Source: an uncultured Bacteroidia bacterium
Lineage (GTDB): Bacteria > Bacteroidota > Bacteroidia > Bacteroidales > UBA932
Length of the DNA: 44,544 nucleotides
Direction of reading: 5' to 3'
NCBI GenBank assembly: GCA_902772985.1
Contig: CACYCP010000005.1
Coordinates: 1 to 44,544, forward strand
Shown here: positions 8,178-17,797 of the stretch, piece after piece
How the letters are laid out: each line of letters starts with the position of its first letter
Numbering within the stretch: position 1 is the first letter of the stretch
Position numbers and translations under genes: made by a program
Notes under the pieces: model-generated
What the model was told of the DNA's origin: nothing
The model's input: the letters and a program-made list of their open reading frames with translations, nothing else
Database searches by the model: none

Positions 8178-8450
8178 ATGCTGGATAATGTAAGGAAGCA
8201 GATAGAACAGCTGATCGCCAGATACGAGGCTGAGAAGGCAGAGAACCAACGTCTCCGCCAAGAGTTGCGTACTAGCGAGGAAACCGGGGCAGCCCTTCGA
8301 CTTAAGATCGCAGATCTGGAGTCGGAGATAGAAACCAGGAAACTCAGTGAAGCCTTCTCCCCAGGCCAGAACTCACCTCAGGCCCGGGCGAAGCTGGACG
8401 CATTAATCAAGGAGATCGATAAGTGCATCTCCTTATTGGAGGAAGCGTGA
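8178..8450 (+). CDS. Small coiled-coil protein upstream of zapA
   Basis: A 90-aa, highly charged, almost fully helical protein. Residues 1-55 (starting VRKQIEQLIARYEAEKAENQ) form heptad-like coiled coil; a short Ser/Pro/Gln linker leads to a second helix (ALIKEIDKCISLLEEA). There is no signal peptide. Its stop overlaps the zapA ATG by one base, a pairing often seen in Bacteroidota. By size and context it could be a ZapB-like divisome partner of ZapA, but that is inference from position and coiled-coil character only. Confidence 0.8.
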   Translation: MLDNVRKQIEQLIARYEAEKAENQRLRQELRTSEETGAALRLKIADLESEIETRKLSEAFSPGQNSPQARAKLDALIKEIDKCISLLEEA

Positions 8451-8737
8451 TGGACCAGAAAATCAGCCTGAAAATAGCCGGACGCGCATACAATCTTACG
8501 GTATCAACCCCGGAAATGGAGCAACTGTACCGCAGGGCTGCCGACAACATCAACAACCGCTTCGCCAAATACACCAAGGAGCATCCCGGAAAGAATATCC
8601 AGGATCTCCTTTCCATGGTGGCACTCAGTGAAACCGTCCTGCGCCTTGGCATCCAGAAAGAGCTGGAGACGTCAAAGAGCGATGAACTTCAACTGGAGCA
8701 AGACCTGGCCCGCTATCTCAAGGAAACAGGAAAATAA
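8450..8737 (+). CDS. zapA: Cell division protein ZapA
   Basis: A 95-aa ZapA that binds and bundles FtsZ at the division ring. The N-terminal beta part (ISLKIAGRAYNLTVSTPEME) and the long helical C-terminal part (ALSETVLRLGIQKELE) match the family. I use the ATG at 8450, which overlaps the preceding stop by one base (TGATG), because an upstream in-frame ATG at 8423 would add nine residues lying inside the previous gene. A probable 6S RNA follows immediately. Confidence 0.88.
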   Translation: MDQKISLKIAGRAYNLTVSTPEMEQLYRRAADNINNRFAKYTKEHPGKNIQDLLSMVALSETVLRLGIQKELETSKSDELQLEQDLARYLKETGK

Positions 8738-8893
8738 GCCGTCAACCATCGAAAGCTGAAATCAACACGATTCAACGTGCCGGGTTGGCTCGGGCCGTGA
8801 ATGGCGTGCCCGCACTAATGGCGGGATACCTGAAGCGGCAGGCGCCCAAATCTTATTTTTTAAGATTTTCTGCAAGGATGTTGGCGGCTTTTT
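8738..8893 (+). ncRNA. ssrS: Probable 6S RNA
   Basis: The 178-nt gap between zapA and rny folds like 6S RNA. A closing stem pairs 8738-8750 with 8877-8888 (12 bp, one bulged C, one G.U pair). The middle is an open region, and the apical arm has CGU/GCG plus GCCG/CGGC pairing around 8777-8845 and a CCCGC/GCGGG hairpin near 8809-8825. The 3' side of the open region can form a perfect 8-bp hairpin, AAATCTTA/TAAGATTT (8848-8855 with 8861-8868), reminiscent of the release hairpin of 6S RNAs. A T5 run (8889-8893) follows the closing stem and would terminate it. zapA is the classic neighbour of ssrS in proteobacteria, and I recall the same order in Bacteroidota. No separate promoter was seen, so processing from the zapA transcript is possible. 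Confidence 0.65.
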
Positions 8894-8915
8894 ACATTAT
8901 AAAAACAACATATTT

Positions 8916-10457
8916 ATGAACGCCACAAGCATCATTATCGGATTTGTCGCCGGCGCCATCATTGCTCTGGTGATTTACATAATTCTGGCCCGCACCATCC
9001 TGAAAGGAAAGCGGAATGAAATCCTTGAAAAAGCCGAAATCGAGGGTGAAAAAATCAAGAACGAACGCATCCTCCAGGCAAAGGAAAAATACCTTTCCCT
9101 CAAGAGCGAGCACGAAAAAAGCGTAAACGAGCGCAACGCCCAGATTCGCGAGGCCGAAAACCGTGTCAGGCAAAAGGAAGGCACACTGAACCAGAAACTG
9201 GCCGATGCCGACCGCAAACAAAAAGAGGTGGATGCCCAAAAACAGAGCCTGCAGGCTCAGAAGGAAGCCGTCAAGGCCAAGGAGGAAGAATACGAAATTC
9301 TCCGTGAACAGGTTATCCGCCAGATTGAAGCAGTTGCCGGCATGAGCGCAGGAGAAGCCCGCACACAGTTGGTGGAATCCATGAAGGCGGAAGCCCGCAC
9401 ACAGGCCCAGGCCTACATCAACGACTGCATAGATGAAGCCCGCCTGAACGCTGCAAAGGAAGCCAAGCGCATCGTCATCAACACAATACAGCGCACCGCA
9501 ACTGAAACCGCCATAGAAAACGCTGTTACCACCTTCCCCATCGAGAACGACGAAATCAAAGGCCGCATCATTGGCCGTGAAGGCCGTAACATCCGCGCCC
9601 TGGAATCGGCGACAGGAGTTGAAATCGTGGTTGACGACACTCCCGACGCCATTCTCCTCAGCGCCTTCGACCCTGTGCGCAGGGAAGTCGCCCGTCTGGC
9701 TCTGCACCAGCTGGTGGTTGATGGCCGAATCCATCCTGCACGTATCGAGGAAGTTGTTTCCAAGGTGCAGAAGCAGCTGGAAGAGGAAATCCTGGAAACC
9801 GGAAAACGCACCTGCATCGACCTTGGCATCCACGGCCTTTCGATGGAGCTGGTAAGGCTCATCGGCCGCATGAAATACCGCTCATCCTACGGACAGAACC
9901 TGCTGCAGCACTCCAGGGAAGTTGCTAACATCTGTTCCGTCCTGGCTTCGGAGCTTGGTCTGAATCCCAAGATTGCGAAAAGGGCCGGCCTGCTGCACGA
10001 CATCGGCAAAGTATCGGATGAAGATCCGGACCTGCCGCACGCCCTCCTGGGTATGAAACTGGCCGAGCAGTACAAGGAGAAAGCGGAAATCTGCAACGCC
10101 ATAGGTGCCCACCACGAAGAGACTGAAATGACCTCCCTCTATGCACCCCTGGTGCTTGTAGGTGACGCCATTTCCGGCGCCCGTCCCGGCGCCCGCCGCG
10201 AAGTTATCGAAAGCTATATCAAGCGCTTGAAGGGGATGGAGAGCCTTGCCGGAGCCTATCCAGGCGTAACCAAGGCCTATGCCATACAGGCAGGCCGCGA
10301 GCTCCGGGTCATCGTTGGTGCAGAACAGGTTTCCGACGCCCAGGCCGAAGTCCTTTCCGGCGAAATCGCAAAGAAGATTCAGGACGAAATGACTTATCCT
10401 GGCCAGGTCAAGATTACCGTTATCAGAGAAACCCGTTCCGTAGCTTATGCGAAATAA
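8916..10457 (+). CDS. rny: Ribonuclease Y
   Basis: A 513-aa membrane-anchored endoribonuclease that starts decay of many mRNAs. Layout: membrane helix (residues 4-25), long charged coiled coil (about 30-190), KH domain with [12 protein letters not shown] at 216-227, HD domain with the catalytic HDIGK at 361-365, and a conserved C-terminal part ([18 protein letters not shown]). All key elements are intact and the length is standard. The last 11 bp overlap the dsbD start. It follows the probable 6S RNA with no visible TAnnTTTG box. Confidence 0.96.
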   Translation: MNATSIIIGFVAGAIIALVIYIILARTILKGKRNEILEKAEIEGEKIKNERILQAKEKYLSLKSEHEKSVNERNAQIREAENRVRQKEGTLNQKLADADRKQKEVDAQKQSLQAQKEAVKAKEEEYEILREQVIRQIEAVAGMSAGEARTQLVESMKAEARTQAQAYINDCIDEARLNAAKEAKRIVINTIQRTATETAIENAVTTFPIENDEIKGRIIGREGRNIRALESATGVEIVVDDTPDAILLSAFDPVRREVARLALHQLVVDGRIHPARIEEVVSKVQKQLEEEILETGKRTCIDLGIHGLSMELVRLIGRMKYRSSYGQNLLQHSREVANICSVLASELGLNPKIAKRAGLLHDIGKVSDEDPDLPHALLGMKLAEQYKEKAEICNAIGAHHEETEMTSLYAPLVLVGDAISGARPGARREVIESYIKRLKGMESLAGAYPGVTKAYAIQAGRELRVIVGAEQVSDAQAEVLSGEIAKKIQDEMTYPGQVKITVIRETRSVAYAK

Positions 10458-12291
10458 GTTCCTCCTTTCGCTTGCCATTGTCTTCGCAGGGCTAAGCGCA
10501 TCGGCCCAGACTGCATCGTGGAAAATATCGTCGGAAGCCCTTGAAGACGACATTTTCCGCGTCAGTTTTGCAGCCAGCATTGCCGACAGCTACCACATAT
10601 ACGGTCCCGGAGACGATGTCTATCCCTTTGCGGTGGAATACAGTTCCGGTGAAGCTGTAAGCCTCATTTCTTCAAATGTGGCTCCTGCAGACGAAGACGG
10701 ACGCCCTGCTTTTTCCGGCTCTGTGGTTTTCACCCAGGAAGTAAGGGCACAGGACGGGAAAATTGACGGCACCATCACCTGGCAGGGCTGCCGGGAACAG
10801 GTTTGCGAGTTCCCGGAAGAACTTCCATTCAGCCTTGACGCCCTCCCCTCCGGAGGCGAAGGTTCCAAAGCCAAAGGACATCTGTGGGCACTCATTCTGG
10901 AGGCCATACTCTGGGGCTTTGCCATGCTGCTGACTCCCTGTGTATTCCCCATGGTGCCAATGACGGTATCTTTCTTCCTTAAAGGCGAAGGCAACGGCCG
11001 TTTCAAGGCATTCATGTACGGACTTTTCATCATCCTGCTCTATACAATCCCCATTTGCATAATCATCGGCCTCACATGGCTGCTGGGAGGGGAATCGGTA
11101 ACTGCCGACATCTTCAACTGGCTGGCAACGCACTGGCTTCCCAATATCATTTTCTTCCTGGTATTCTTCATTTTCGCCCTTTCCTTTTTCGGGGCATTTG
11201 AAATTACCCTGCCTTCGTCCTGGACCACCTCGACTGATGCCAAATCCGGGAAGAGAGGCCTCGCAGGCGTGTTTTTCATGGCTCTCACCCTTGTGCTGGT
11301 ATCCTTTTCCTGTACGGGTCCCATCGTGGGTTCGGTACTCATAAAGTCCACACAGGGAGAGTTCTGGACACCCATGATAACAATGCTGGCCTTCTCCATA
11401 GCCTTCGCCCTCCCCTTCACCGTCCTGGCCCTTTTCCCAAGCCTGATGAAGAAGATGAAAAGCGGCTCATGGCTTGGCAGTGTGAAGATAATCCTGGGCT
11501 TCGTTGAACTTGCCCTTGGACTGAAGTTCCTTTCCACGGCCGACCAGACCTATCACTGGCACATCCTGGACAGGGAGGTCTATCTGGCACTTTGGATAGT
11601 CATTTTCACCCTTTTGGGCCTTTACCTGATAAGAGTGATACGCTTCAAGGACGAAGAGCCAAATCAAGCCGTCAGCATCCTCCGCCTTATGCTTTCAATA
11701 GGAGTTTTCTCTTTTGTAGTGTACCTTATTCCCGGGATGTGGGGTGCTCCCCTGAAAGGGCTTTCAGGTTACCTGCCGCCAATGGAAACCCAGGATTTCG
11801 TGCTTGGGAACGCCCCCTCGGCAGGCCTCGTTCCAAGTGACGCTCCTCAAAAAGAGGAGGCGCAAATCACTGTTGCACAGGGGCTTTTGGCCTACACCTC
11901 ATTGGATGAAGGCCTGAAGGCGGCAAAAGAAGCCGGGAAAGCGGTATTCGTGGACATTACCGGATATGGCTGCGTCAATTGCAGGGAAATGGAATCCCGC
12001 GTTTGGAGCGACCCGGAAGTTCTGGCGCGCCTTCGCGACAGGTTTGTGATAGTTGCCCTACACACCGACGACAAAGCGAAACTTCCCCAGGCCGATTGGT
12101 TTACTACACCCGGCGGAAAGGTCCTCAAGACAGTTGGAAGCGTAAACTCATACATTGCCCGTACCCGCTTCGGGGTAAACTCACAGCCAAATTATATCAT
12201 TCTGGACACGAACGGAAATATAGTTGCCGGTCCACGCGCCTACGATCTCTCCATCCCAGGATACATCAGTTTCCTTGACAGCGCTTTATGA
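10447..12291 (+). CDS. dsbD: Thiol:disulfide interchange protein DsbD
   Basis: A 614-aa membrane protein that carries electrons from cytoplasmic thioredoxin to the periplasm. Order: signal peptide (1-20, ending SASAQ); N-terminal DsbD-alpha domain with the cysteine pair C115/C120 (GCREQVC); eight or so membrane helices with the two membrane cysteines in TPCVFP (C165) and SFSCTGP (C289); C-terminal thioredoxin domain with CVNC at 509-512. All three cysteine pairs are present, so the relay should be complete. It overlaps rny by 11 bp and the antiporter gene by 4 bp. Confidence 0.94.
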   Translation: MRNKFLLSLAIVFAGLSASAQTASWKISSEALEDDIFRVSFAASIADSYHIYGPGDDVYPFAVEYSSGEAVSLISSNVAPADEDGRPAFSGSVVFTQEVRAQDGKIDGTITWQGCREQVCEFPEELPFSLDALPSGGEGSKAKGHLWALILEAILWGFAMLLTPCVFPMVPMTVSFFLKGEGNGRFKAFMYGLFIILLYTIPICIIIGLTWLLGGESVTADIFNWLATHWLPNIIFFLVFFIFALSFFGAFEITLPSSWTTSTDAKSGKRGLAGVFFMALTLVLVSFSCTGPIVGSVLIKSTQGEFWTPMITMLAFSIAFALPFTVLALFPSLMKKMKSGSWLGSVKIILGFVELALGLKFLSTADQTYHWHILDREVYLALWIVIFTLLGLYLIRVIRFKDEEPNQAVSILRLMLSIGVFSFVVYLIPGMWGAPLKGLSGYLPPMETQDFVLGNAPSAGLVPSDAPQKEEAQITVAQGLLAYTSLDEGLKAAKEAGKAVFVDITGYGCVNCREMESRVWSDPEVLARLRDRFVIVALHTDDKAKLPQADWFTTPGGKVLKTVGSVNSYIARTRFGVNSQPNYIILDTNGNIVAGPRAYDLSIPGYISFLDSAL

Positions 12292-14534
12292 GTGAACTGG
12301 CTCCGTTGATTGCCGACCTTGCGCTGATTCTCATCTGCGCAGGGGTTATGACGCTCATTTTCAAAAAGTTGAAGCAGCCCTTGGTGCTGGGATACATTGT
12401 AGCCGGCTTTATTGCCAGCCCGCATCTTGCCCTCACCCCTTCGGTAATCGACACCGCCAGCATCCACGTCTGGTCTGACATAGGAGTCATCTTCCTACTC
12501 TTCGCGCTGGGGCTGGAATTCAGTTTCAAAAAGATTGTAAAGGTGGGAGGACCAGCTATAATCGCCTGCCTTACAATCATTTTCGGTATGCTGCTGCTAG
12601 GCTTTAGCGTAGGCTCGGCATTCGGCTGGAAAAAGATGGACGCCTTGTTCCTGGGAGGGATGATATGCATGAGTTCCACCACCATAATATACAAGGCGTT
12701 TGAAGACCTGGGTCTCGCAAAAAAGAAGTTTGCGGGGCTGGTGATGTCCATTCTCATCCTGGAGGATATTCTGGCCGTGGTTCTTATGGTTGTGCTGTCC
12801 ACGGTTGCCGTATCCTCGAATTTCGAAGGCGGAGAACTGGTAGGAAGCATACTTAAACTGGTTTTCTTCCTGGTCCTTTGGCTGGTAGTCGGTATTTACC
12901 TCATCCCCCTCATTCTGCGCAAGACCCGCTCCCTGATGAACGATGAAACCCTGCTGGTAGTTTCCCTGGGCCTTTGTTTCATGATGGTGGTCATTGCAGC
13001 AAAAACCGGTTTCAGTGCTGCGTTCGGAGCTTTCATAATGGGCTCTATCCTTTCTGAAACACTTGAGGCCGAACATATTGAAAGACTGGTTAAACCGGTA
13101 AAAGACCTTTTCGGCGCCATCTTCTTCGTATCTGTTGGAATGATGGTGGATCCCTCTATGATTGCCCAGCACTGGCTGCCAATCCTTATTATTACCATAA
13201 CCGTTATCCTTGGCCAGTCATTCTTCGCGACAGTTGGCGTACTACTTAGCGGCCAGCCTCTGAAAATGGCCGTCCAAAGCGGTCTTTCCCTTACCCAGAT
13301 TGGCGAATTCTCCTTCATTATAGCGTCTTTGGGCGTAGCGCTGGGCGTGACCAGCAATTTCCTCTACCCCATTGTGGTGGCGGTGTCGGTCATAACCATC
13401 TTCCTGACGCCTTATATGATACGCCTGTCCGAGCCGGTTTACGGATTCCTGCAACGAAACCTGCCCAGCAAAGCCAAGTCTTTCCTGGACAGTTATGCCC
13501 AGGCCGCCGAGCCACAAAGCGGCAAGGACAATCTTTGGAGGCAATATCTTGGCGCCCTGGTCAAGACCGTTATCGTTTACGGCATACTTTGCGTCGCCAT
13601 CTGCATCATAGGCTTTACGGCCCTGGTTCCCCTGGCCCAGAAATGGATTCCGGGCATATGGGCCAACCTTGTATCGGCAATCGTAATACTTCTGGCGCTT
13701 GCGCCGTTCCTGAGGGGAATTATGATAAAACTGAACAAATCGGAGGAATTTTACCGCCTGTGGGAAGAGAAATCCAACCGGGCCATGCTGGCGGCCGGCA
13801 TTGTAGTGCGTATGCTCATTGCAATGGGCTTCATATTCTATGTGCTTGCACGCCTGTTCCACTTCTCCGTGCTTTGGATTTTACTGATTGCCTTGCTCTT
13901 TGTTGGTTACATACTCTTCAGCCGCTGGACCAGACATTCCTCCCACCGGCTGGAAGAAACCTTTATCACCAACCTGCGTTCCAGGGAAATCAGGGCCGAA
14001 TATCTGGGCCAGAAAAAGCCCGAATACGCTTCCCGCCTGCTGGACAAGGATTTGCATCTTGTCGATTTTGACATCCCGGCCGAGGTTGAATGGGCCGGAG
14101 CCACCCTTCAAGACCTTGATCTAGGGCAGCGCTTCGGCGTTCACGTAGTGTCCATCCTCCGGGGCAAACGGCGCATCAACATTCCAAAGGCCAATACCCG
14201 CATTTTCCCTCACGACCGAATTCAGGTCATAGGCACGGACAAGGACATGGATGCCTTCGGGGCCGAATTGCAACGCAGCGATACTTCATTGCCGGAAGAC
14301 CTTCAAAAGCAGGAGATGATACTTCGCCGCCTTCCCGTGATGCACCGCTCCCCTTTCCTTGGCAAATCCCTCAAGGACAGCGGACTGCGCAACCGTTACC
14401 ACTGCCTGGTTGCCGGAGTAGAGAAATCCGACGGCACCCTGCACGTACCCGATGCCACCCTCCCTCTGGAAGACGGCGATTATATTTGGATTGTAGGCGA
14501 AAAGAAGGACGTGGAAAGCGTCCTGGCCTTATAG
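12288..14534 (+). CDS. Kef-type cation:proton antiporter with two TrkA_C domains
   Basis: A 748-aa CPA2-family antiporter. Residues 1-390 form the Na+/H+ exchanger domain (PLVLGYIVAGFIASPHLALT, FALGLEFSFKK and the FVSVGMMVDP region). There follows a Bacteroidota-style second membrane block at about 420-560 and two C-terminal TrkA_C (RCK_C) domains, about 600-665 and 675-748 (FPHDRIQVIGTDKDMDAF; LEDGDYIWIVGEKKDVES). No TrkA_N NAD-binding domain is visible, so gating by NAD(H) as in KefC is unlikely. It probably exchanges K+ or Na+ for H+; the ion cannot be told from sequence. It starts in an ATGA overlap with dsbD and ends 3 bp from the convergent nucleotidase stop. Confidence 0.88.
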   Translation: MSELAPLIADLALILICAGVMTLIFKKLKQPLVLGYIVAGFIASPHLALTPSVIDTASIHVWSDIGVIFLLFALGLEFSFKKIVKVGGPAIIACLTIIFGMLLLGFSVGSAFGWKKMDALFLGGMICMSSTTIIYKAFEDLGLAKKKFAGLVMSILILEDILAVVLMVVLSTVAVSSNFEGGELVGSILKLVFFLVLWLVVGIYLIPLILRKTRSLMNDETLLVVSLGLCFMMVVIAAKTGFSAAFGAFIMGSILSETLEAEHIERLVKPVKDLFGAIFFVSVGMMVDPSMIAQHWLPILIITITVILGQSFFATVGVLLSGQPLKMAVQSGLSLTQIGEFSFIIASLGVALGVTSNFLYPIVVAVSVITIFLTPYMIRLSEPVYGFLQRNLPSKAKSFLDSYAQAAEPQSGKDNLWRQYLGALVKTVIVYGILCVAICIIGFTALVPLAQKWIPGIWANLVSAIVILLALAPFLRGIMIKLNKSEEFYRLWEEKSNRAMLAAGIVVRMLIAMGFIFYVLARLFHFSVLWILLIALLFVGYILFSRWTRHSSHRLEETFITNLRSREIRAEYLGQKKPEYASRLLDKDLHLVDFDIPAEVEWAGATLQDLDLGQRFGVHVVSILRGKRRINIPKANTRIFPHDRIQVIGTDKDMDAFGAELQRSDTSLPEDLQKQEMILRRLPVMHRSPFLGKSLKDSGLRNRYHCLVAGVEKSDGTLHVPDATLPLEDGDYIWIVGEKKDVESVLAL

Positions 14535-14537
14535 AAG

Positions 14538-16286
14538 TTATTCTTTTCCGAAAACCAGTTCCAAATCGGCCTCGATACCCTTCCCGGCAAGATTCTCGGG
14601 AACAAATTTCCAAGTGCCCAGGATTTCAGGATTGGAAATTTCCTCCACCTCAAAAGTAGGATCATCCTTCAGGCGATTGTAAATCAAGTTCCGTATCTCC
14701 GGATAACGGGCCACAACACGTTCATCTATATTATCTGTATCGATGCCAATCTCGTCCAGCAGACGGCCTCCGCCACTGGCTCGGTACGATGTCAATGCGA
14801 CCTTGTAGGTGCGTTCCCCGTCAAAGTCACTGCCATCGGCAAGGGATGTGATATGGACACGCTCTCCCCTGGATTTCGTAACGTCCACCGTATAATTGAT
14901 GCCGGCGACCGAGTCAAAATTGTAGGTCGGCTCCACGAAAGACCAATTGCGGGAATTGTTCCTGGGGGCGATTTTCAGCACACGTTCCCCCGGACGGCTG
15001 ACGGTATTGATCCAGCGGTCGTAGGAGGCTTCCAGGTACTGGCGGACTTCATCGCCCGTCATATTTATCACATATAGCTGGTTTTCAAAAGGATAAATGG
15101 TGAAAAGGTCGTTGAATACCAAAGTGCCTTCGCTCACGGTTCCATTGAAAGTAAGCGGAGCTGCAATGGAAAGTTCGGCCGGTTCACAGTCCAGGCAGAT
15201 AGTGTGTATCAGGTTTATGTAATCCGACATTCCGGCATAGGATTCACGTGTGTGAAGACGCATATCCATATATCCGACCTCCTGGAGAGTAAAGGCCTTC
15301 ACTGTTTCGTATTCCTTACGGAATGCCTCCCTCATTTCAGCATCGACCCTGTTGGCTTTCACTGGAATAAGGTCTGTCTCAAAGCTTTTTTCGACAATCT
15401 TGCCGCCTTCCACCTTCAAATGCATCTTGCCGTGCCCCAGGAAGCGGCTGTGGCTGCCAGAATTGATGAGCGCACATCTCTCGCGTGACTCAACATAAGG
15501 CCGATGGTCGTGACTGGTAAGAATCCAGTCCACACCCTGAACCTTGTTCATGACGTCCAGTCCCTCGGCTTCCAAGTTACTGCCATCCCCTTTTCCCGTA
15601 GCAGAATGCATGGCGACAATCACCACATCCGGATGCTCCTTGGCCTGCACTGCGTCAACATCCATCTGCACACGGCCCGCAATGGAGTCGAAATGCATCC
15701 CGCTCCACACGTCAGGGGCAAGCCATGCCTTGATATTGGCATTTCCATAGCCCAGAATGGCTATTTTAAGCCCGGCCTTACGGAGAATCCTGTACAGAGG
15801 GAAATAGGGTTTTCCGTTGTCGTCCCGAATGGCATTGCCCGCCAGGAACGGCACAGAGTAGGCGGCAAGTTCCCTGTTCACGCGGTCGTAAACCGAATGG
15901 CCCGTCTCCACGTCGTGGTTTCCCCACACTACGGCATCATAGCCCATATAGTGTATCAGCCTTGGGAAAAGGTGCGGACTCAAGGTATCGATATAATTGT
16001 AGTAATAGGCCGCATTGTCCCCCTGCAGGCAGTCACCGACCTCGATTAAAACGACATTGTCCTTCCCGTCGGAAAGCCGGACGCTGTCAACATAAGTGTT
16101 GATAGCCATCAGGGAATTCTTGACGCGCTTGCCCAGGCCGGCATTTACATAGCTTGAATCAAACCAAGTGCCGTGTACATCATTGGTAGAAAGGATGGTG
16201 AGGCTATATTCACCATCTTTGAGACGATGGCCGCAGGAAAGCAGGAGTATGCTCGCGGCCAAAAAAGAAAAACTGCGGAATTTCAT
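14538..16286 (-). CDS. Lipoprotein 5'-nucleotidase / UshA-type metallophosphoesterase
   Basis: A 582-aa lipoprotein (lipobox LLLSC, Cys18). The N-terminal calcineurin-like phosphoesterase domain has the metal-binding motifs STNDVHG (Asp36, His38), EVGDCLQGD (Asp85), WGNHDVETG (Asn123, His124), VAMHSATG and TSHDHRPY. The C-terminal 5'-nucleotidase domain (about 330-570) has the substrate-side region NDLFTIYPFENQLYV and YRASGGGRLL. The family removes phosphate from nucleotides or cyclic nucleotides in the periplasm, which would feed nucleosides to the PNPs at 6.5-8.1 kb; the exact substrate is unknown. It starts 5 nt after ffh in the same direction, so it is probably cotranscribed. Confidence 0.88.
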   Translation of the reverse strand: MKFRSFSFLAASILLLSCGHRLKDGEYSLTILSTNDVHGTWFDSSYVNAGLGKRVKNSLMAINTYVDSVRLSDGKDNVVLIEVGDCLQGDNAAYYYNYIDTLSPHLFPRLIHYMGYDAVVWGNHDVETGHSVYDRVNRELAAYSVPFLAGNAIRDDNGKPYFPLYRILRKAGLKIAILGYGNANIKAWLAPDVWSGMHFDSIAGRVQMDVDAVQAKEHPDVVIVAMHSATGKGDGSNLEAEGLDVMNKVQGVDWILTSHDHRPYVESRERCALINSGSHSRFLGHGKMHLKVEGGKIVEKSFETDLIPVKANRVDAEMREAFRKEYETVKAFTLQEVGYMDMRLHTRESYAGMSDYINLIHTICLDCEPAELSIAAPLTFNGTVSEGTLVFNDLFTIYPFENQLYVINMTGDEVRQYLEASYDRWINTVSRPGERVLKIAPRNNSRNWSFVEPTYNFDSVAGINYTVDVTKSRGERVHITSLADGSDFDGERTYKVALTSYRASGGGRLLDEIGIDTDNIDERVVARYPEIRNLIYNRLKDDPTFEVEEISNPEILGTWKFVPENLAGKGIEADLELVFGKE

Positions 16287-16291
16287 GGCTG

Positions 16292-17617
16292 TTATCTGGG
16301 GCGGAAGCCCTTCATTTGCTGCATCAGGTTCCCTGTGACCGCACCCTTCATGAGTTTGCGGGTGCCCTCAAACTGCTTCAGGAGACGGTTTACTTCCGGA
16401 AGGGTAGTACCGGAACCATCGGCAATGCGCTTCCTGCGGGAACCGTTAATCATTTCGGGATGTTCCCTCTCTTCGGGCGTCATGGAAAGAATGATTGCCT
16501 CCGTGCTCTTGAAAGCGTCATCCGGGATGTCCACATCCTTCATTGCCTTGCCAACCCCGGGAATCATACCTGCCAGATCCTTGATATCGCCCATTTTCTT
16601 CACCTGTTGGATTTGCTGGTAGAAGTCCCAGAGCGTGAACTGGTTCTTGGCCAGTTTCTTCTTAAGTTCCCGGGCCTGTTTCTCGTCAAACTGCTCCTGG
16701 GCCTTCTCTACAAGGGAAACCACGTCTCCCATGCCCAGGATACGGTCGGCAATGCGTTCCGGATGGAAAACATCCAGTGCTTCCGGCTTTTCCCCGGACG
16801 AGATGAACTTGATGGGTTTGCCCACAACCGCCTTGATGGAAAGAGCGGCGCCGCCACGGGTATCGCCGTCCATCTTGGTAAGGACCACTCCGTCGAAATC
16901 CAGGCTCTCATTGAAAGCCTTTGCTGTTTCCACTGCATCCTGGCCGGTCATGGCATCCACCACGAAGAGCGTTTCGCTTGGCGATACAGCCTTGTGCAAG
17001 GCCGATATCTCGTCCATCAGTTCTTTATCTACGGCAAGGCGGCCGGCAGTATCTATGATAAGGACTGCAAAACCCTGCGACTTCGCCTGGGCTATTGCAC
17101 TCCTGGCTATCTTGATGGGATCCTTCTCCCCTTCCTCGGTATAAACCGGGACCTCGACAGCCTGGGCAAGAACCTTCAGTTGCTCGATGGCAGCGGGGCG
17201 GAAAGTATCGCAAGCGGCAAGCATCACCTTCATTCCGCGCTTTGACTTGATGTTCTTGGCAAGTTTGGCGCAGAAGGTGGTTTTACCGGAACCGTTCAAA
17301 CCGGCGACCAGGATAACCGCAGGATTACCTTTCAGGTTAATCTCCTGCGCCTGGGAGCCCATGAACGACGCCAGCTCATCGTGCATTATCTTCACCATCA
17401 TCTGGCGGGGATTGACAGCGGTGAGCACATTCGAGCCTATGGCCTTTTCCTTTACCCGGTCACAGAATTCCTTGGCGACCTTGTAGCTTACATCGGCATC
17501 CAAAAGGGCCTTGCGAACATCCTTTACGGTTTCCGCAACATTGATTTCCGTGATTTTTCCTTCACCTTTCAGTATCTTGAAAGACCTTTCCAGTCTCTCG
17601 CTCAAATTCTCGAACAT
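16292..17617 (-). CDS. ffh: Signal recognition particle protein Ffh
   Basis: A 441-aa SRP GTPase that targets nascent membrane proteins to FtsY/SecYEG. Order: N domain (MFENLSERLERSFKILKGEG), G domain with P-loop GLNGSGKTTFCAKLA (about 107-121), DTFRPAA, DTAGRL and TKMDGDTRGG motifs, and a Met-rich M domain ending NLMQQMKGFRPR. I start at the ATG at 17617, the family start; in-frame upstream codons to 17665 add a hydrophobic stretch that is not part of Ffh. A TATCTTTG box lies 25 nt upstream. Confidence 0.95.
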   Translation of the reverse strand: MFENLSERLERSFKILKGEGKITEINVAETVKDVRKALLDADVSYKVAKEFCDRVKEKAIGSNVLTAVNPRQMMVKIMHDELASFMGSQAQEINLKGNPAVILVAGLNGSGKTTFCAKLAKNIKSKRGMKVMLAACDTFRPAAIEQLKVLAQAVEVPVYTEEGEKDPIKIARSAIAQAKSQGFAVLIIDTAGRLAVDKELMDEISALHKAVSPSETLFVVDAMTGQDAVETAKAFNESLDFDGVVLTKMDGDTRGGAALSIKAVVGKPIKFISSGEKPEALDVFHPERIADRILGMGDVVSLVEKAQEQFDEKQARELKKKLAKNQFTLWDFYQQIQQVKKMGDIKDLAGMIPGVGKAMKDVDIPDDAFKSTEAIILSMTPEEREHPEMINGSRRKRIADGSGTTLPEVNRLLKQFEGTRKLMKGAVTGNLMQQMKGFRPR

Positions 17618-17642
17618 AGGCGCATCATTATTTGCAAGGACA

Positions 17643-17650
17643 CAAAGATA
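17643..17650 (-). promoter_or_regulatory. -7 box of ffh
   Basis: The minus strand reads TATCTTTG, an exact TAnnTTTG box, 25 nt upstream of the ffh ATG. It supports the ATG at 17617 as start because the longer reading frame would begin upstream of this box. Confidence 0.65.
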
Positions 17651-17797
17651 AAGAAAAAAACGCAAAAGCGCTGTTGTTTTATATTATCGATAAAAAACAT
17701 TTCCGAAAATTTTTACGTTTCAAAGAGTCCGTCCGGAAAAAGCCTCATAACTTCGCAGCGGTGGGACAACGGTGTCCCCCGTAAAGATATGTGCTGT

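Noticed and set aside
8892-9833. 313-aa minus-strand frame opposite rny
   Set aside because: Phe/Leu-rich antisense of the Lys/Glu-rich RNase Y coiled coil; no start context or promoter.
14538-16286. Signs that the UshA-like gene and the PNPs form one operon
   Set aside because: They are 6 kb apart, on opposite strands, with unrelated genes between; only a metabolic link can be suggested.
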